In this document: positions 43,288-52,119 of the stretch, piece by piece
Layout of the letters: every line of letters starts with the position of its first letter
Numbering within the stretch: the first letter of the stretch is position 1
Assembly: GCA_002500665.1 (NCBI GenBank)
Contig: DLRY01000025.1
Coordinates: 117,307 to 181,306, forward strand
Direction: 5' to 3'
Source: Opitutia bacterium UBA7876
GTDB lineage: Bacteria; Verrucomicrobiota; Verrucomicrobiia; Opitutales; Seribacteraceae
Length of the DNA: 64,000 nt
Translations under genes and position numbers: made by a program
The notes under the pieces: generated by a model
The model's input: only the letters and a program-made list of their open reading frames with translations
Told to the model about the DNA's origin: nothing
Databases searched by the model: none

Positions 43288-44772
43288 TCAAGGCCTGATT
43301 TTGCCGTCGGCGAGGAAAAGCTTGAGACGGGAGGCGATCATGGGACCGATTCCCTCGACCTCGCGCAGCTCGCGCTCCTCCGCCTTCTTTAGCTTCCCTA
43401 TGCTCCCGAAATGTTCCAGCAGAGCCTTTTTACGGATTTTGCCCAACCCCGGGAAATCGTCCAGGATCGATTCCCTGATTTTCTTGCTCCTGAGATCGGC
43501 GTTGAACTTGTTGGCGAAGCGATGAGCCTCGTTCCTGACCCGCTGGAGCAGGCGCAGACCGGGATCCCTCCGTCCAAGCTTGAGCTCAGCCCGGCCGTCG
43601 GGGAAAAAGATGGTTTCCTCTCTCTTGGCCAAGCCAATCAAGGGAGGGGGCCGGCACCCCAAAGACTCGAAGGCCAGGGCCGCCGCCGTCACTTGAGCGG
43701 CTCCGCCGTCCACCACGACGAGATCGGGAAACCGGGAATTCTCGCGCAGGAGACGGCCATAGCGACGCCCGATGATTTCCTCCATGGCCCTAAAGTCGTC
43801 ATTTCCCTCAAAACCACGGATCTTGAACCGGAGATAGCCGCGCTTATGGGGCTTTCCCGAGAGGAACTTGACCATGGAGGCAACCACGAAGGTTCCCGAC
43901 ACGTGAGAGACGTCGAAGCACTCGATCGAGCAAGGAGGATGCTCGAGGCCGAGCGACTCCTGAAGGTTGGTCATTTCATCCCCGGGTCGGCCTCGCCCTT
44001 CGGACCAGTGCCTGGTGAAGCGGCGGGCCTTCTCGATAGTCTTGGCCATGGAGTCGGTAATGTCGCGCAATTGGGCCGCCCGCTCAAAATCCATCTTCTC
44101 AGCCCGAACCTGCATCTCCCGTCTCAATTCCTCCAGCCATCCCTTGGCCTTTCCCTCCAGAAAGAAACGGGCCCGTTCAACGCGCTCGCGGTATTCCTCA
44201 ACCGTGGTCTCATTGTGCTTGGCGAAGATTTCAGCCCTGGCATCGTCGTAAAGCCTCACTCGGCCATCGCAAAGCCGGACGGGCTTGGCATCGGCCAGCA
44301 GAATACCGAAATTCTTGCGCATCTCGGACAGGGTGGTCCTAATGAAGTGGGGCTGCACGAAAGGACCGTAGTAGCAGGCGCCATCCGACTTGCGGTTGCG
44401 GCAAAGTCGAAAGCGCGGGAGATCGTTCTGGAGGTCGACCCGCACCAGCATAAACTGTTTGTCATCGGTGAAAAGGGTGTTGTACTTGGGCTTATACTCC
44501 TTGATCAGCTTACCCTCCAGCAGGAGTGCCTCGGTCTCGGTATCGGTCTGGTGAGCACTGACCTCGCGGACCATCTCGACCATGGCGGCAATTTTTGGCT
44601 GGCTCTTGACGAAACGACGGGAACCCTGAAAATAGCTACCTACGCGACGCCTCAGGTTTTTGGCCTTCCCAACGTAAATTACGCGGCCAAGGCGGTCCTT
44701 CATCAGGTACACCCCGGAAGACTGAGGCAGCGCCCGAGCGACTTTGCGCAACTCGATGATCTGATTTTGCAT
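43288..44772 (-). CDS. uvrC: excinuclease ABC subunit UvrC
   Basis: 494 residues from the ATG at 44772. The N-terminal GIY-YIG nuclease is present (SSGVYLMKDRLGRVIYVGKAKNLRRRV), with the usual ALLLEGKLIKEYKPKYN. A UVR motif lies near 200-230 (FERAAQLRDITDSM). The C-terminal RNase H-like nuclease has IECFDVSHVSGTFVVASMV, DLVVVDGGAAQ and AHRFANKFN. The tandem helix-hairpin-helix (LDDFPGLGKIRKKALLEHFG, VEGIGPMIASRL) ends the protein. It makes the 3' and 5' incisions in nucleotide excision repair. It is about 100 residues shorter than E. coli UvrC but no domain is missing. It diverges from cinA. Confidence 0.95.
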   Translation of the reverse strand: MQNQIIELRKVARALPQSSGVYLMKDRLGRVIYVGKAKNLRRRVGSYFQGSRRFVKSQPKIAAMVEMVREVSAHQTDTETEALLLEGKLIKEYKPKYNTLFTDDKQFMLVRVDLQNDLPRFRLCRNRKSDGACYYGPFVQPHFIRTTLSEMRKNFGILLADAKPVRLCDGRVRLYDDARAEIFAKHNETTVEEYRERVERARFFLEGKAKGWLEELRREMQVRAEKMDFERAAQLRDITDSMAKTIEKARRFTRHWSEGRGRPGDEMTNLQESLGLEHPPCSIECFDVSHVSGTFVVASMVKFLSGKPHKRGYLRFKIRGFEGNDDFRAMEEIIGRRYGRLLRENSRFPDLVVVDGGAAQVTAAALAFESLGCRPPPLIGLAKREETIFFPDGRAELKLGRRDPGLRLLQRVRNEAHRFANKFNADLRSKKIRESILDDFPGLGKIRKKALLEHFGSIGKLKKAEERELREVEGIGPMIASRLKLFLADGKIRP

Positions 44773-44853
44773 TGGCAATCCTTAAAATCTTGAGTATCTT
44801 CATCGTTGGCAAGAACACAAATTCTCAAATCCAAACCTTTTGCAAACCTGACC

Positions 44854-46152
44854 ATGAGTTCGACCCCGCGCGTCGAGACCATCACCATCGGTGACGAGCT
44901 TCTGCTCGGCATTCGCGAGAATGCCCACTTAACCTATCTTGGGTCCCAGCTGGCTCATCACGGCCTTGAGCCCGCCGCCAACCTCGTAATCCGCGACGAT
45001 CCTGAGGACATCCGTCTTTTCTTCGCCGAATCGTGGCGGCGTTCCGACCTAGTCATAACGACCGGCGGGCTTGGTCCCACTACGGACGACATAACCAGAG
45101 AATCAATTGCGAAGGCACTCGAGGAGGAACTAATCTTCGATCCGGCCATCGAGGCGGCCCTCAAGGAAAGGTTCGGCCAACTCGAGAAACCCATGCCGGA
45201 AATCAACCTAAGGCAATGCTACCGTCCAAGCAGCGCCGAGGTCCTCAAGAATCCCTATGGGACAGCGCCGGGGCTACTTCTCAAGAAGGATGGGAAGATC
45301 CTCGCCATGCTCCCAGGGCCGTCCCGGGAAATGCATCCGATGTTTGAGGAAGTGATCGTTCCCCGCCTTCAGAAAGAGGGCATTTTTCCCGAAATCGACT
45401 GCTACCTCCAGATTCGTACCGCAGGCATTGGTGAGAGCGCCCTGGCCGAGAAGATCGAACATCTCCTTGACGGCAAAGAAGCACTCGTGGTCGGCTATTG
45501 CGCCCATGCAGGCATGGTCGACGTGCGCCTGAGCTCACTGGATGGAGACGTACTTACCGAACAGGGCCTGCACGACTTGGCCGACGCCTGCAGGGAAGCC
45601 ATCGGGGAAGATTTCGTATGCTTTGGCGAGCGAACCCTCGCGGAGGTGATTTTCCGGGATCTGCGGTCACTCAACAAGACGCTTGCCGTGGCGGAATCCT
45701 GCACCGGGGGGCTGCTCTCCTCGTCCTTCACTGAGATTGCGGGGATTTCCAAAGTCTTCCATGGAGGCGCGGTGTGTTACCACAACGACGCCAAGGTTCA
45801 GATGCTGGACGTACCGGAGAGCATGCTCGAGCAGCATGGGGCCGTCAGCGAGGAGGTTGCAATCGCCATGGCAACTGGAGCTTGCGAGTGTTATGGGGCC
45901 GACTATGGGCTGAGCGTAACCGGATTTGCCGGTCCGACCGGAGGAACGCAAGTCCTTCCCGTAGGGTCCATCTTTCTGGGCTACTCTTCTCCAGTGGGTG
46001 TCTGGGCCAAAAAAATCCAGCTCAGGGGAGACCGGGCATCCAACCGCAGACGGGCCGCCACCTCCGCCCTTGACTGGATGAGAAGGAAATTGAGGAAGTA
46101 CAAGCTCGAGGAAGTCTTCGCCGCTTCCGAAACCGTGGATTTTAACGTTTAG
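44854..46152 (+). CDS. cinA: competence/damage-inducible protein CinA (NMN amidase / pyrophosphatase family)
   Basis: 432 residues from the ATG at 44854; an upstream in-frame start lacks support. The N-terminal MoCF-biosynthesis-like domain has TITIGDELLLG, TTGGLGPTTDDITRES and AMLPGPSREMHPMF. The C-terminal CinA domain has VAESCTGGLLSSSFTEIAG and FAGPTGGT, which in PncC-type proteins deamidates nicotinamide mononucleotide. Full-length CinA combines pyrophosphatase and deamidase functions in NAD recycling. holA begins 9 bp downstream, so the two are co-transcribed. The divergent uvrC start is 81 bp away. Confidence 0.93.
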   Translation: MSSTPRVETITIGDELLLGIRENAHLTYLGSQLAHHGLEPAANLVIRDDPEDIRLFFAESWRRSDLVITTGGLGPTTDDITRESIAKALEEELIFDPAIEAALKERFGQLEKPMPEINLRQCYRPSSAEVLKNPYGTAPGLLLKKDGKILAMLPGPSREMHPMFEEVIVPRLQKEGIFPEIDCYLQIRTAGIGESALAEKIEHLLDGKEALVVGYCAHAGMVDVRLSSLDGDVLTEQGLHDLADACREAIGEDFVCFGERTLAEVIFRDLRSLNKTLAVAESCTGGLLSSSFTEIAGISKVFHGGAVCYHNDAKVQMLDVPESMLEQHGAVSEEVAIAMATGACECYGADYGLSVTGFAGPTGGTQVLPVGSIFLGYSSPVGVWAKKIQLRGDRASNRRRAATSALDWMRRKLRKYKLEEVFAASETVDFNV

Positions 46153-46161
46153 CCTCCCTTC

Positions 46162-47259
46162 ATGGCCTCCCCTTCCCTCTACGCCATCCTGGGTGATGAT
46201 GACTACATCGTCCGCGAAAAGGCCTTGAAAATCTTTGAGGGTCTCGCTCCCGAGTTTCCCGACGACCTCTCGAGGGAGATTATAGACGGTAGGGCAGACA
46301 GGGTTGAGGACGTGGAGAGAATCCTTGTCGATGCCAAGTCGGCCTGCCAAACCCTTTCCCTCTTCGGTGGCGGCAAACTTGTCTGGATCAACGAAGCCAA
46401 CTTCCTCAACCAGTCTAAGACCGGAGCCGCCCAAGGTTCTAAGGATGCCCTTGAGTCCACCAAGCAATGGCTGGGGGAACTCGGCGACTCGAAGCTCCTG
46501 TTGTCCGCCTGCCCCGTTCATCGTAACCACCCATTCATTAAATGGTTGAAACAGAACTCAGACTACGAGGACGTAGCCAAGCAAGAAAAGGAGGAAGCCT
46601 CCTTTCGTCGTCTGGTCGAGAGCGCGGCCCACGAATGCGGGATACGGTTCTCCCCTGGAGCCGTAGAGTTTCTCTCTCAAAAGATCGGAGGCCATTCCAG
46701 GCTGGGCGTCGAGGAAACCCGCAAACTGGCCGCTTACTTGGGACCGGATCCCGAACCGGTCACCGAACAGCTCGTTCTGGAACTCGTCCCTGATTTCGGC
46801 GAAAGCGATTTCTTCGAAGCCTCGGAGGCCTTCTTCTCCAACAATCTGGAGTGGGCCCTTGATGCAATCGACCGCCATTTTTTTCATGCCAAGGACGCCC
46901 GTCCGCTGCTTGCATCCATGCAAAATCGAAACCGCCTGCTCATCCAGCTGCGCGTACTGGCCGACGGCGGTGAACTGGACGCGAATCAGGGAATGAATAA
47001 GTCGACACTCGAACAGTTGGGCCGCAAGCATGCCCATCACTTTTCCGAATCCGGAGAAAAGTCATCCCTCAATCTCTTCTCGCAGCACCCCTTCTTTCTA
47101 AGCCGACTCCTCAAGGCGCTCGAGAAATTCGACACCCGCAGGCTGATTGACCTGCAGGCAGCCCTCATAGAAACATTCGAAAAGCTCTTGAGCCACCCGA
47201 GAGAAGAACAGGTCAAGCTCTTCAGGGACCTAGCCGTCCGCACCCTCTCGGCCAAATAG
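46162..47259 (+). CDS. holA: DNA polymerase III subunit delta
   Basis: 365 residues, usual size. The N-terminus has ILGDDDYIVREKALKIFE, the family's delta motif for contacting the clamp. Then comes LFGGGKLVWINEANFL, and an AAA+-like body without a functional Walker A, as is normal for delta. C-terminal helices (HPFFLSRLLKALEKFDTRRL) form the clamp-loader collar. Delta opens the beta clamp in the clamp loader. It starts 9 bp after cinA. Confidence 0.88.
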   Translation: MASPSLYAILGDDDYIVREKALKIFEGLAPEFPDDLSREIIDGRADRVEDVERILVDAKSACQTLSLFGGGKLVWINEANFLNQSKTGAAQGSKDALESTKQWLGELGDSKLLLSACPVHRNHPFIKWLKQNSDYEDVAKQEKEEASFRRLVESAAHECGIRFSPGAVEFLSQKIGGHSRLGVEETRKLAAYLGPDPEPVTEQLVLELVPDFGESDFFEASEAFFSNNLEWALDAIDRHFFHAKDARPLLASMQNRNRLLIQLRVLADGGELDANQGMNKSTLEQLGRKHAHHFSESGEKSSLNLFSQHPFFLSRLLKALEKFDTRRLIDLQAALIETFEKLLSHPREEQVKLFRDLAVRTLSAK

Positions 47260-47348
47260 GCTCAACCAGTTGGAAGATCTGCTCTTTTCATAGTCAACCG
47301 GTGGCTTTTACCTTGCATATGACCACCCCTTCAAACAATAAATTGATC

Positions 47349-47891
47349 ATGAAAATCTTCTTATTCACGACCTTCCTGGGAGCCTCAATCATCCTCCAAG
47401 GCCAAGAATCGGTCTCCAACGCAGATCTTTCCCGCAAGCTCGATCTCATTCTTGGCAAGATCAATGGTCTCGAAGAACGGGTTGCCAAGCTCGAAAACGA
47501 GAATTCCGAGGTAAAAAAAGAGATCCAAGCGGCGCAAAAAACCGCCAACGAGGCAAAAACAGCCAGCCAGGTCGTAGCCATCCCCCAAGACGAGGAGGAG
47601 AAGAAATCCTTCATGTCCCGACTCCGGCTTGAACTCAAGAGCGAGGACGACAAAGCCGCCGGTGCCTGGACCGAGGAGGAAACATGGGTTGGGATGAGGA
47701 GAAACCTAACCATGTTCAAAGTTCGCAAGTTGCTTGGCAACCCAACGCGGATGACCCTCAGCCTGGATCCTCGCATCGACCGGGTTTACCACTATGAAGG
47801 CGATCTCGATGCAGATGGGACGGAAGAGGTGGGAAGGGTGAGCTTTTTTCGGGACCGGGTGGTTTCTTTCTCCTCCCCCTTTGGGAGATAA
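47349..47891 (+). CDS. small secreted protein with coiled coil and SmpA/BamE-like C-terminus
   Basis: 180 residues from the ATG at 47349 (MKIFLFTTFLGASIILQG, a signal peptide). Residues about 25-70 form a coiled coil (LDLILGKINGLEERVAKLE). The C-terminal about 60 residues resemble a SmpA/OmlA/BamE fold: WVGMRRNLTMFKVRKLLGNPT, a VYHYEG strand and RVSFFRDRVVSF. BamE helps outer-membrane protein assembly, but similar folds occur in unrelated envelope proteins, and no lipobox is present. The gap to holA is 89 bp. I am not sure of the function. Confidence 0.6.
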   Translation: MKIFLFTTFLGASIILQGQESVSNADLSRKLDLILGKINGLEERVAKLENENSEVKKEIQAAQKTANEAKTASQVVAIPQDEEEKKSFMSRLRLELKSEDDKAAGAWTEEETWVGMRRNLTMFKVRKLLGNPTRMTLSLDPRIDRVYHYEGDLDADGTEEVGRVSFFRDRVVSFSSPFGR

Positions 47892-47994
47892 ATTGCTTCA
47901 CGACCCCGGCAAACCCCATGTAACAAAGGTTTCGGGCATCGATAGACCCTATCAGGTTGGTTTGTACAAAGAGCGTCTCGTTTTCACAAAGCGA

Positions 47995-48022
47995 TTGACT
48001 TTCGGCTACCATTTACTATGAT
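47995..48022 (+). promoter_or_regulatory. sigma70-type promoter of the porin gene
   Basis: TTGACT (47995-48000), a 16 bp spacer and TATGAT (48017-48022). The leader to the porin ATG is about 65 nt and contains two inverted repeats. This is one of the best promoter matches in the window. Confidence 0.7.
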
Positions 48023-48032
48023 TCAACTTGTT

Positions 48033-48065
48033 TATTCTTATGAATAGACGCTTAGGTTAACCTAA
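48033..48065. promoter_or_regulatory. two inverted repeats in the porin leader, likely operator or RNA structure
   Basis: A perfect 14 bp palindrome, TTAGGTTAACCTAA, occupies 48052-48065. Just upstream TATTC-ttat-GAATA (48033-48046) forms a second inverted repeat. Both lie downstream of the -10 at 48017-48022, where a repressor or an mRNA structure could act. Confidence 0.5.
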
Positions 48066-48092
48066 AACAACAAACAAACAAACTAGACTACA

Positions 48093-49043
48093 ATGAAAAA
48101 CAAAATACTAGCTATGCTGGTTGCTTTCGGTTTGGTGGGATCCGTTTCCGCTATCGAAATCAACGAAAACCTCTCCATCAATGGTTTCATTGACGGATCG
48201 ATCACCAAGACTGACTCTGAAACAGCAGGTAATGACACTGCAAACTGGGGCCTCGACGAAATCGAAGTTGATTTTCTCTTCAACGTTGGTTCCGTTTCCG
48301 GTGAGGTTCACGTCGACACCAACAATGGTTCTGGAACTGGCGACCTTGACATAGAGCAGGCTCACTTCACTTACAGCCTTGAGAATGGCGTCTCCCTTAC
48401 CTTGGGTAGATATGGCTCCAACCTCGGTTTCGAGCGTGAAGACCCAGCCGGTCTCTACACCTACAGTCGTGCCTATGGAACCACAGCCTTCAATCTTGGT
48501 AATGTTGATGCTTCGGCTGCCGAAGGTCTTGTCGTTTCCTACGCCGCCGAAGCTTGGAGCTTGGCCGTTTCGATCGACAACGCCAACGGAACTATTCGTA
48601 CTGCTGGAGCTTCCAAGGACGACCTCGACTTCGAAGTTGCTCTCAGCTTCACGGGTATCGAGAATCTCAGTGTTGGAGTCGGACATCGCAAGCAAAACCT
48701 TGCCACCGCAGCCAATGAGGTTGACGTAACCAACGTACATGCTGCCTACTCCGCAGGCAAGGCTCTGCTTGCTGCCGAGTACACTGAACTTAGTGGTAGT
48801 GCGGTTGACTTGGCCGCTCACATGTTCCTCGTTGACTACGACGTTTCTGATAAACTCGGTATTGCCGTTCGTTACAGCACTTGGGAAACCTCCGCTACAG
48901 CCGACGACAGCATGATCACGATTGCACCTAATTATGCAATCACCGAGTCGTTGGGTGCTATCCTCGAGTACAGCGACGTCAGTTCCGACACCGCCGGTGC
49001 CGATTCTGACACGATTGCTCTCGAGCTCACCTACACTTTCTAA
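48093..49043 (+). CDS. outer-membrane porin-like beta-barrel protein
   Basis: 316 residues with a signal peptide (MKNKILAMLVAFGLVGSVSA). The mature sequence alternates polar and hydrophobic residues in about 16 strands, starting LSINGFIDGSITK and ending ALELTYTF, whose terminal Phe is the usual outer-membrane signature. Acidic residues are frequent, and there is little homology to the OmpF type. The gene is T-richer than its neighbours at third codon positions (for example many gtt, gct), typical of highly expressed genes. It has its own promoter, leader palindromes and a strong terminator, so it is monocistronic. The permeant is unknown. Confidence 0.8.
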   Translation: MKNKILAMLVAFGLVGSVSAIEINENLSINGFIDGSITKTDSETAGNDTANWGLDEIEVDFLFNVGSVSGEVHVDTNNGSGTGDLDIEQAHFTYSLENGVSLTLGRYGSNLGFEREDPAGLYTYSRAYGTTAFNLGNVDASAAEGLVVSYAAEAWSLAVSIDNANGTIRTAGASKDDLDFEVALSFTGIENLSVGVGHRKQNLATAANEVDVTNVHAAYSAGKALLAAEYTELSGSAVDLAAHMFLVDYDVSDKLGIAVRYSTWETSATADDSMITIAPNYAITESLGAILEYSDVSSDTAGADSDTIALELTYTF

Positions 49044-49071
49044 GTTTAAGTCTTAGTAAAAGTTTTACTGA

Positions 49072-49104
49072 GGGGTCGCTCGTTTGCGAGCGACCCCTTT
49101 TTTT
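49072..49104 (+). terminator. rho-independent terminator after the porin gene
   Basis: GGGGTCGCTCG (49072-49082), loop TTTG, CGAGCGACCCC (49087-49097), then seven Ts. The 11 bp GC-rich stem is perfect. Confidence 0.95.
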
Positions 49105-49124
49105 GCTTCACACAACTTTTCTCC

Positions 49125-49541
49125 ATGATCAACCTTTCCGAAGGGTTCGGAGGAGATGAATCTCCCGAGCTAAAGATAGGTCAAGTGGTCGCACACCTCC
49201 TCTACGATTATCGTGGGCTCATAGTGGCAATCGACGAATCCTGCCAGGCACCGCAATCCTGGTACGAGAGTAACCAAACGCAACCCGAACGCAGACAACC
49301 TTGGCACCACGTTCTTGTCGATGGATCTCATCAAGTGACTTACGTCGCCCAGTCCAACCTCAAGCCGGACCTTACCGGCAGGCCAGTCGTACACCCTATG
49401 CTGAACCTCTTCTTCAATGGGATCGACGAAGAAAACAACCGTTATTTAAGAAACGAAGTTCCATGGAACCCTGGCGACCCGCCAGATGCACCTCCGTCCA
49501 CTCCGCCAGAGGGAATGCCTCCTCTACCTCCCGGTAACTAG
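49125..49541 (+). CDS. HspQ/YccV-like (hemimethylated-DNA-binding) protein
   Basis: 138 residues. The core matches HspQ/YccV: IGQVVAHLLYDYRGLIVAID, then QPWHHVLVDGS, THVAQSNL-like VTYVAQSNL, and HPMLNLFFNGIDEENNRY. In E. coli HspQ binds DnaA and Lon-related substrates and affects replication timing. This protein has an extra Pro-rich tail of about 30 residues. It lies 20 bp after the porin terminator, so it likely has its own promoter, which was not seen. It converges with panE. Confidence 0.85.
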   Translation: MINLSEGFGGDESPELKIGQVVAHLLYDYRGLIVAIDESCQAPQSWYESNQTQPERRQPWHHVLVDGSHQVTYVAQSNLKPDLTGRPVVHPMLNLFFNGIDEENNRYLRNEVPWNPGDPPDAPPSTPPEGMPPLPPGN

Positions 49542-49550
49542 ATTTTCGTC

Positions 49551-50489
49551 TCAACTACCGTCGGTCAGAGCGAGGAGCTCGCGGTAGAGCCTCTCAAGCT
49601 CGGGCATAGGTACCTTTTTTGACAAACCACGTCGTAAGGGTTCACCCCATATTGCTTCCACTTCGACTGGTTTTTTATCTAAATAATCGATCAAGCTGGA
49701 AGGCTTGTACGGGCCCATGGGCTCGGTCAGTTCAAGCTGCCGATCGAGGAAGGAATCCTCGATTGAGATTTCATGGGCCTTGGCCCCTGCTTGGATTTCA
49801 TCCATTATAAAACGAGCACGGGCCCGCAAGACGGCATCCGAGAGAATGCGGTCGGTGGTAATTCCGCCGCCCGCAATCGACAAACCATTAAAGGGAACGT
49901 TCCAGCACAATTTCCTCCAGAGGGCCTCGTCCAACGATTCGGCCCGCCTCACCTTGACGCCCGCATTTTCAAAAGCTTCAATCATGCCCTCGGCCTTTGG
50001 GCTTGGAGATGAGCCGTATTGCCCGAACTGGACGTACCCGGGAAAAATGCTTTCGATGCGATTGGGTTCGGTCCGGTTGATGCAGGTAAAGCATAGACCG
50101 GCCAAGATGATCCGTTCCCGACCGAAAAAACGAGCCAAGTTCTCGACGTTCCCCATCCCGTTCTGAAGGGTTAGCAAGCTTGTTCGCTCATCGACCAAAG
50201 GCTCCAGAATCGAACCCAATTCATCATTAGCGGTAGATTTCACCGCCACGATTACCCAGTCGCAAGGACCGATCTCTGAAGCGTTCCGGTAAGCCTTCAA
50301 AGACTTTACCGGTTCTTTTCTTCCTCCATCGGCATGGTGGATCAGGTGAAGCCCTTCACTGCTGACAAACTCGTAAGTGCTGCGCAGAAGGAAATGCAGG
50401 TCAACGCCGGCGTTGGCAAGCATGCCGCCGTAGAAGCCACCGACTGCCCCCGGTCCGACCAGTCCGACCTTTCCGAGTTCGCCCCCCAC
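49551..50489 (-). CDS. panE: 2-dehydropantoate 2-reductase (ketopantoate reductase)
   Basis: 312 residues from the GTG at 50489, preferred because AAGGAG lies 8 nt before it; a TTG at 50516 overlaps nadB by 23 bp. The NADPH Rossmann motif is VGLVGPGAVGGFYGGMLA. Further landmarks are VIVAVKSTAND, LLTLQNGMGNVENLA, the catalytic Lys region EALWRKLCWNVPFNGLS, and DYLDKKPVEVEAIWGEPLRRG. The enzyme makes pantoate for coenzyme A. panC, the next pathway step, lies two genes upstream with nadB between. Confidence 0.9.
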   Translation of the reverse strand: MGGELGKVGLVGPGAVGGFYGGMLANAGVDLHFLLRSTYEFVSSEGLHLIHHADGGRKEPVKSLKAYRNASEIGPCDWVIVAVKSTANDELGSILEPLVDERTSLLTLQNGMGNVENLARFFGRERIILAGLCFTCINRTEPNRIESIFPGYVQFGQYGSSPSPKAEGMIEAFENAGVKVRRAESLDEALWRKLCWNVPFNGLSIAGGGITTDRILSDAVLRARARFIMDEIQAGAKAHEISIEDSFLDRQLELTEPMGPYKPSSLIDYLDKKPVEVEAIWGEPLRRGLSKKVPMPELERLYRELLALTDGS

Positions 50490-50493
50490 CCTC

Positions 50494-52110
50494 TTATCTC
50501 CTTGCTGGTCGGACAAGCGTGTCCTCAGCCGTTTCGGCCAGGTCAGGATAGTCCAGGGTGTAGTGGAGCCCGCGACTTTCCTTTCTGCGCAGAGCCGAAC
50601 GGACGATCAGTTCAGCCACGCAAACAAGGTTTCGTACCTCCAGCAACGAGAGGTCCACCTTTGCATTCCAGTAATACTCGTTGATTTCCCGAACCAGATT
50701 CCTGATCCTGGACTGAGCGCGCTGGAGCCTCTTGGTAGAGCGCACGATGCCGACGTAGTCCCACATCGTCCGCTTCAACTCGTCGAGGTTGTGCGAAAGG
50801 ACCACCCGCTCATCAGAGGCAGGGACGTCCCCGTCCACCCATACGGGCAGTTGGATTTTTTCCTTTTTGCGGGCATCAAGAAAGGAGCAAACTGCTTCCG
50901 CTCCCCGGTGGGCCATGACCACCGCCTCGAGGAGTGAATTGCTGGCCAAGCGGTTAGCCCCATGCAAGCCCGTGCAGGCTACCTCACCACAGGCATAGAG
51001 ACCGGCCAGGCCGGTGGAGCAATCCAGCTTGGTGGGAATGCCTCCACAGGAATAATGGGCCGCCGGTACCACCGGGATCGGGGTTTCCACCGGGTTTACC
51101 CCTCGCTTGAGGCAATTCTCGTAGACGTTGGGAAAACGCCCGGGAAAATCGACCTTCATGTCGGGTGTAGCGAGCCTGACGAAGGGGGAGCCGGAACGTT
51201 TCATTTCCCGGTCTATGGCTCTTGCAACTACGTCTCGAGGAGCAAGGTCGGCCAGAGGATGATGCTTTTTAAGAAAAGGATACCCCTTCACGTCGATCAG
51301 TTTGGCTCCCTCTCCGCGCACCGCCTCGGTAATGAGAAAGCGGTCGTTATCAAGGGAGTGGAAGGTAGTGGGGTGAAACTGGATGAACTCCAGGTTCATG
51401 GCCGAAAGACCGACCCTAGAGGCCATGGCCACGCCATCGCCGGTTGCGATGGAGGGGTTGGTGGTATAGAGGTAGGTTTGGCCGGCTCCACCGGTTGCAA
51501 GAAGAACGACCGGGGCCCCCACGGTAACGACCTTTTCCTTGTTCGCATCGTAGAGGTATAGACCGAGAACGCGGTCTTGCGGTCCCGGAACCTTTACCCC
51601 GAGCTTGCTGGCCTTGGTGGCCGTGATCAAGTCGATTGCGAAGAAATGCTCGAACAAGTCCACCCCCTGCTCGGCGATATTGGCGAGGAGGGCATCTTCG
51701 ATCGCCTTTCCGGTAACGTCCTTGACGTGGAGCACGCGTCGCTCGCTGTGACCGCCCTCCTTGCCAAGAGACGGACGACCGTCCTCCAAGCTGGAGAAGG
51801 CAACGCCCAAGTCGACCAGATCCTTGATCCGGTCGGGTCCGTCACGAAGAATCTCCTCAACAACCTTCGGGTCGCAGAGGCCGTCTCCGGCTTCAAGGGT
51901 GTCGTTGACGTGCTTGTCAAGATCATCACCCGCAGAGGTAACGGCAGCGATGCCTCCCTGAGCATAATTGGTGTTGGACTCCGCCTTATCCTTCTTTGTG
52001 AAGATAGCGACCCGAAAACCCGCTTGGGCCACTTTTAGGGCAAAGCTCAAGCCGGCAATTCCGCTCCCAATAATTACTAGGTCATACTGGTTGGATCTTT
52101 TTCTGCTCAT
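50494..52110 (-). CDS. nadB: L-aspartate oxidase
   Basis: 538 residues. The N-terminal FAD motif is YDLVIIGSGIAGLSFALK; TNYAQGGIAAV and the HSERRVLHVKDVTG region are typical. The substrate-site segment is NLEFIQFHPTTF, and the substrate-capping region has RGEGAKLID and AAHYSCGGIPT. The C-terminal helical domain has GIVRSTKRLQRA. It oxidises aspartate to iminoaspartate for quinolinate and NAD synthesis, usually with NadA, whose gene is not in this window. It lies 9 bp downstream of panC, so these vitamin genes are co-transcribed. Confidence 0.95.
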   Translation of the reverse strand: MSRKRSNQYDLVIIGSGIAGLSFALKVAQAGFRVAIFTKKDKAESNTNYAQGGIAAVTSAGDDLDKHVNDTLEAGDGLCDPKVVEEILRDGPDRIKDLVDLGVAFSSLEDGRPSLGKEGGHSERRVLHVKDVTGKAIEDALLANIAEQGVDLFEHFFAIDLITATKASKLGVKVPGPQDRVLGLYLYDANKEKVVTVGAPVVLLATGGAGQTYLYTTNPSIATGDGVAMASRVGLSAMNLEFIQFHPTTFHSLDNDRFLITEAVRGEGAKLIDVKGYPFLKKHHPLADLAPRDVVARAIDREMKRSGSPFVRLATPDMKVDFPGRFPNVYENCLKRGVNPVETPIPVVPAAHYSCGGIPTKLDCSTGLAGLYACGEVACTGLHGANRLASNSLLEAVVMAHRGAEAVCSFLDARKKEKIQLPVWVDGDVPASDERVVLSHNLDELKRTMWDYVGIVRSTKRLQRAQSRIRNLVREINEYYWNAKVDLSLLEVRNLVCVAELIVRSALRRKESRGLHYTLDYPDLAETAEDTLVRPARR

Positions 52111-52119
52111 AGCTCGCCC

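Noticed and set aside
43411..44793. A 460-codon plus-strand frame
   Set aside because: Antisense to uvrC, which has all its domains.
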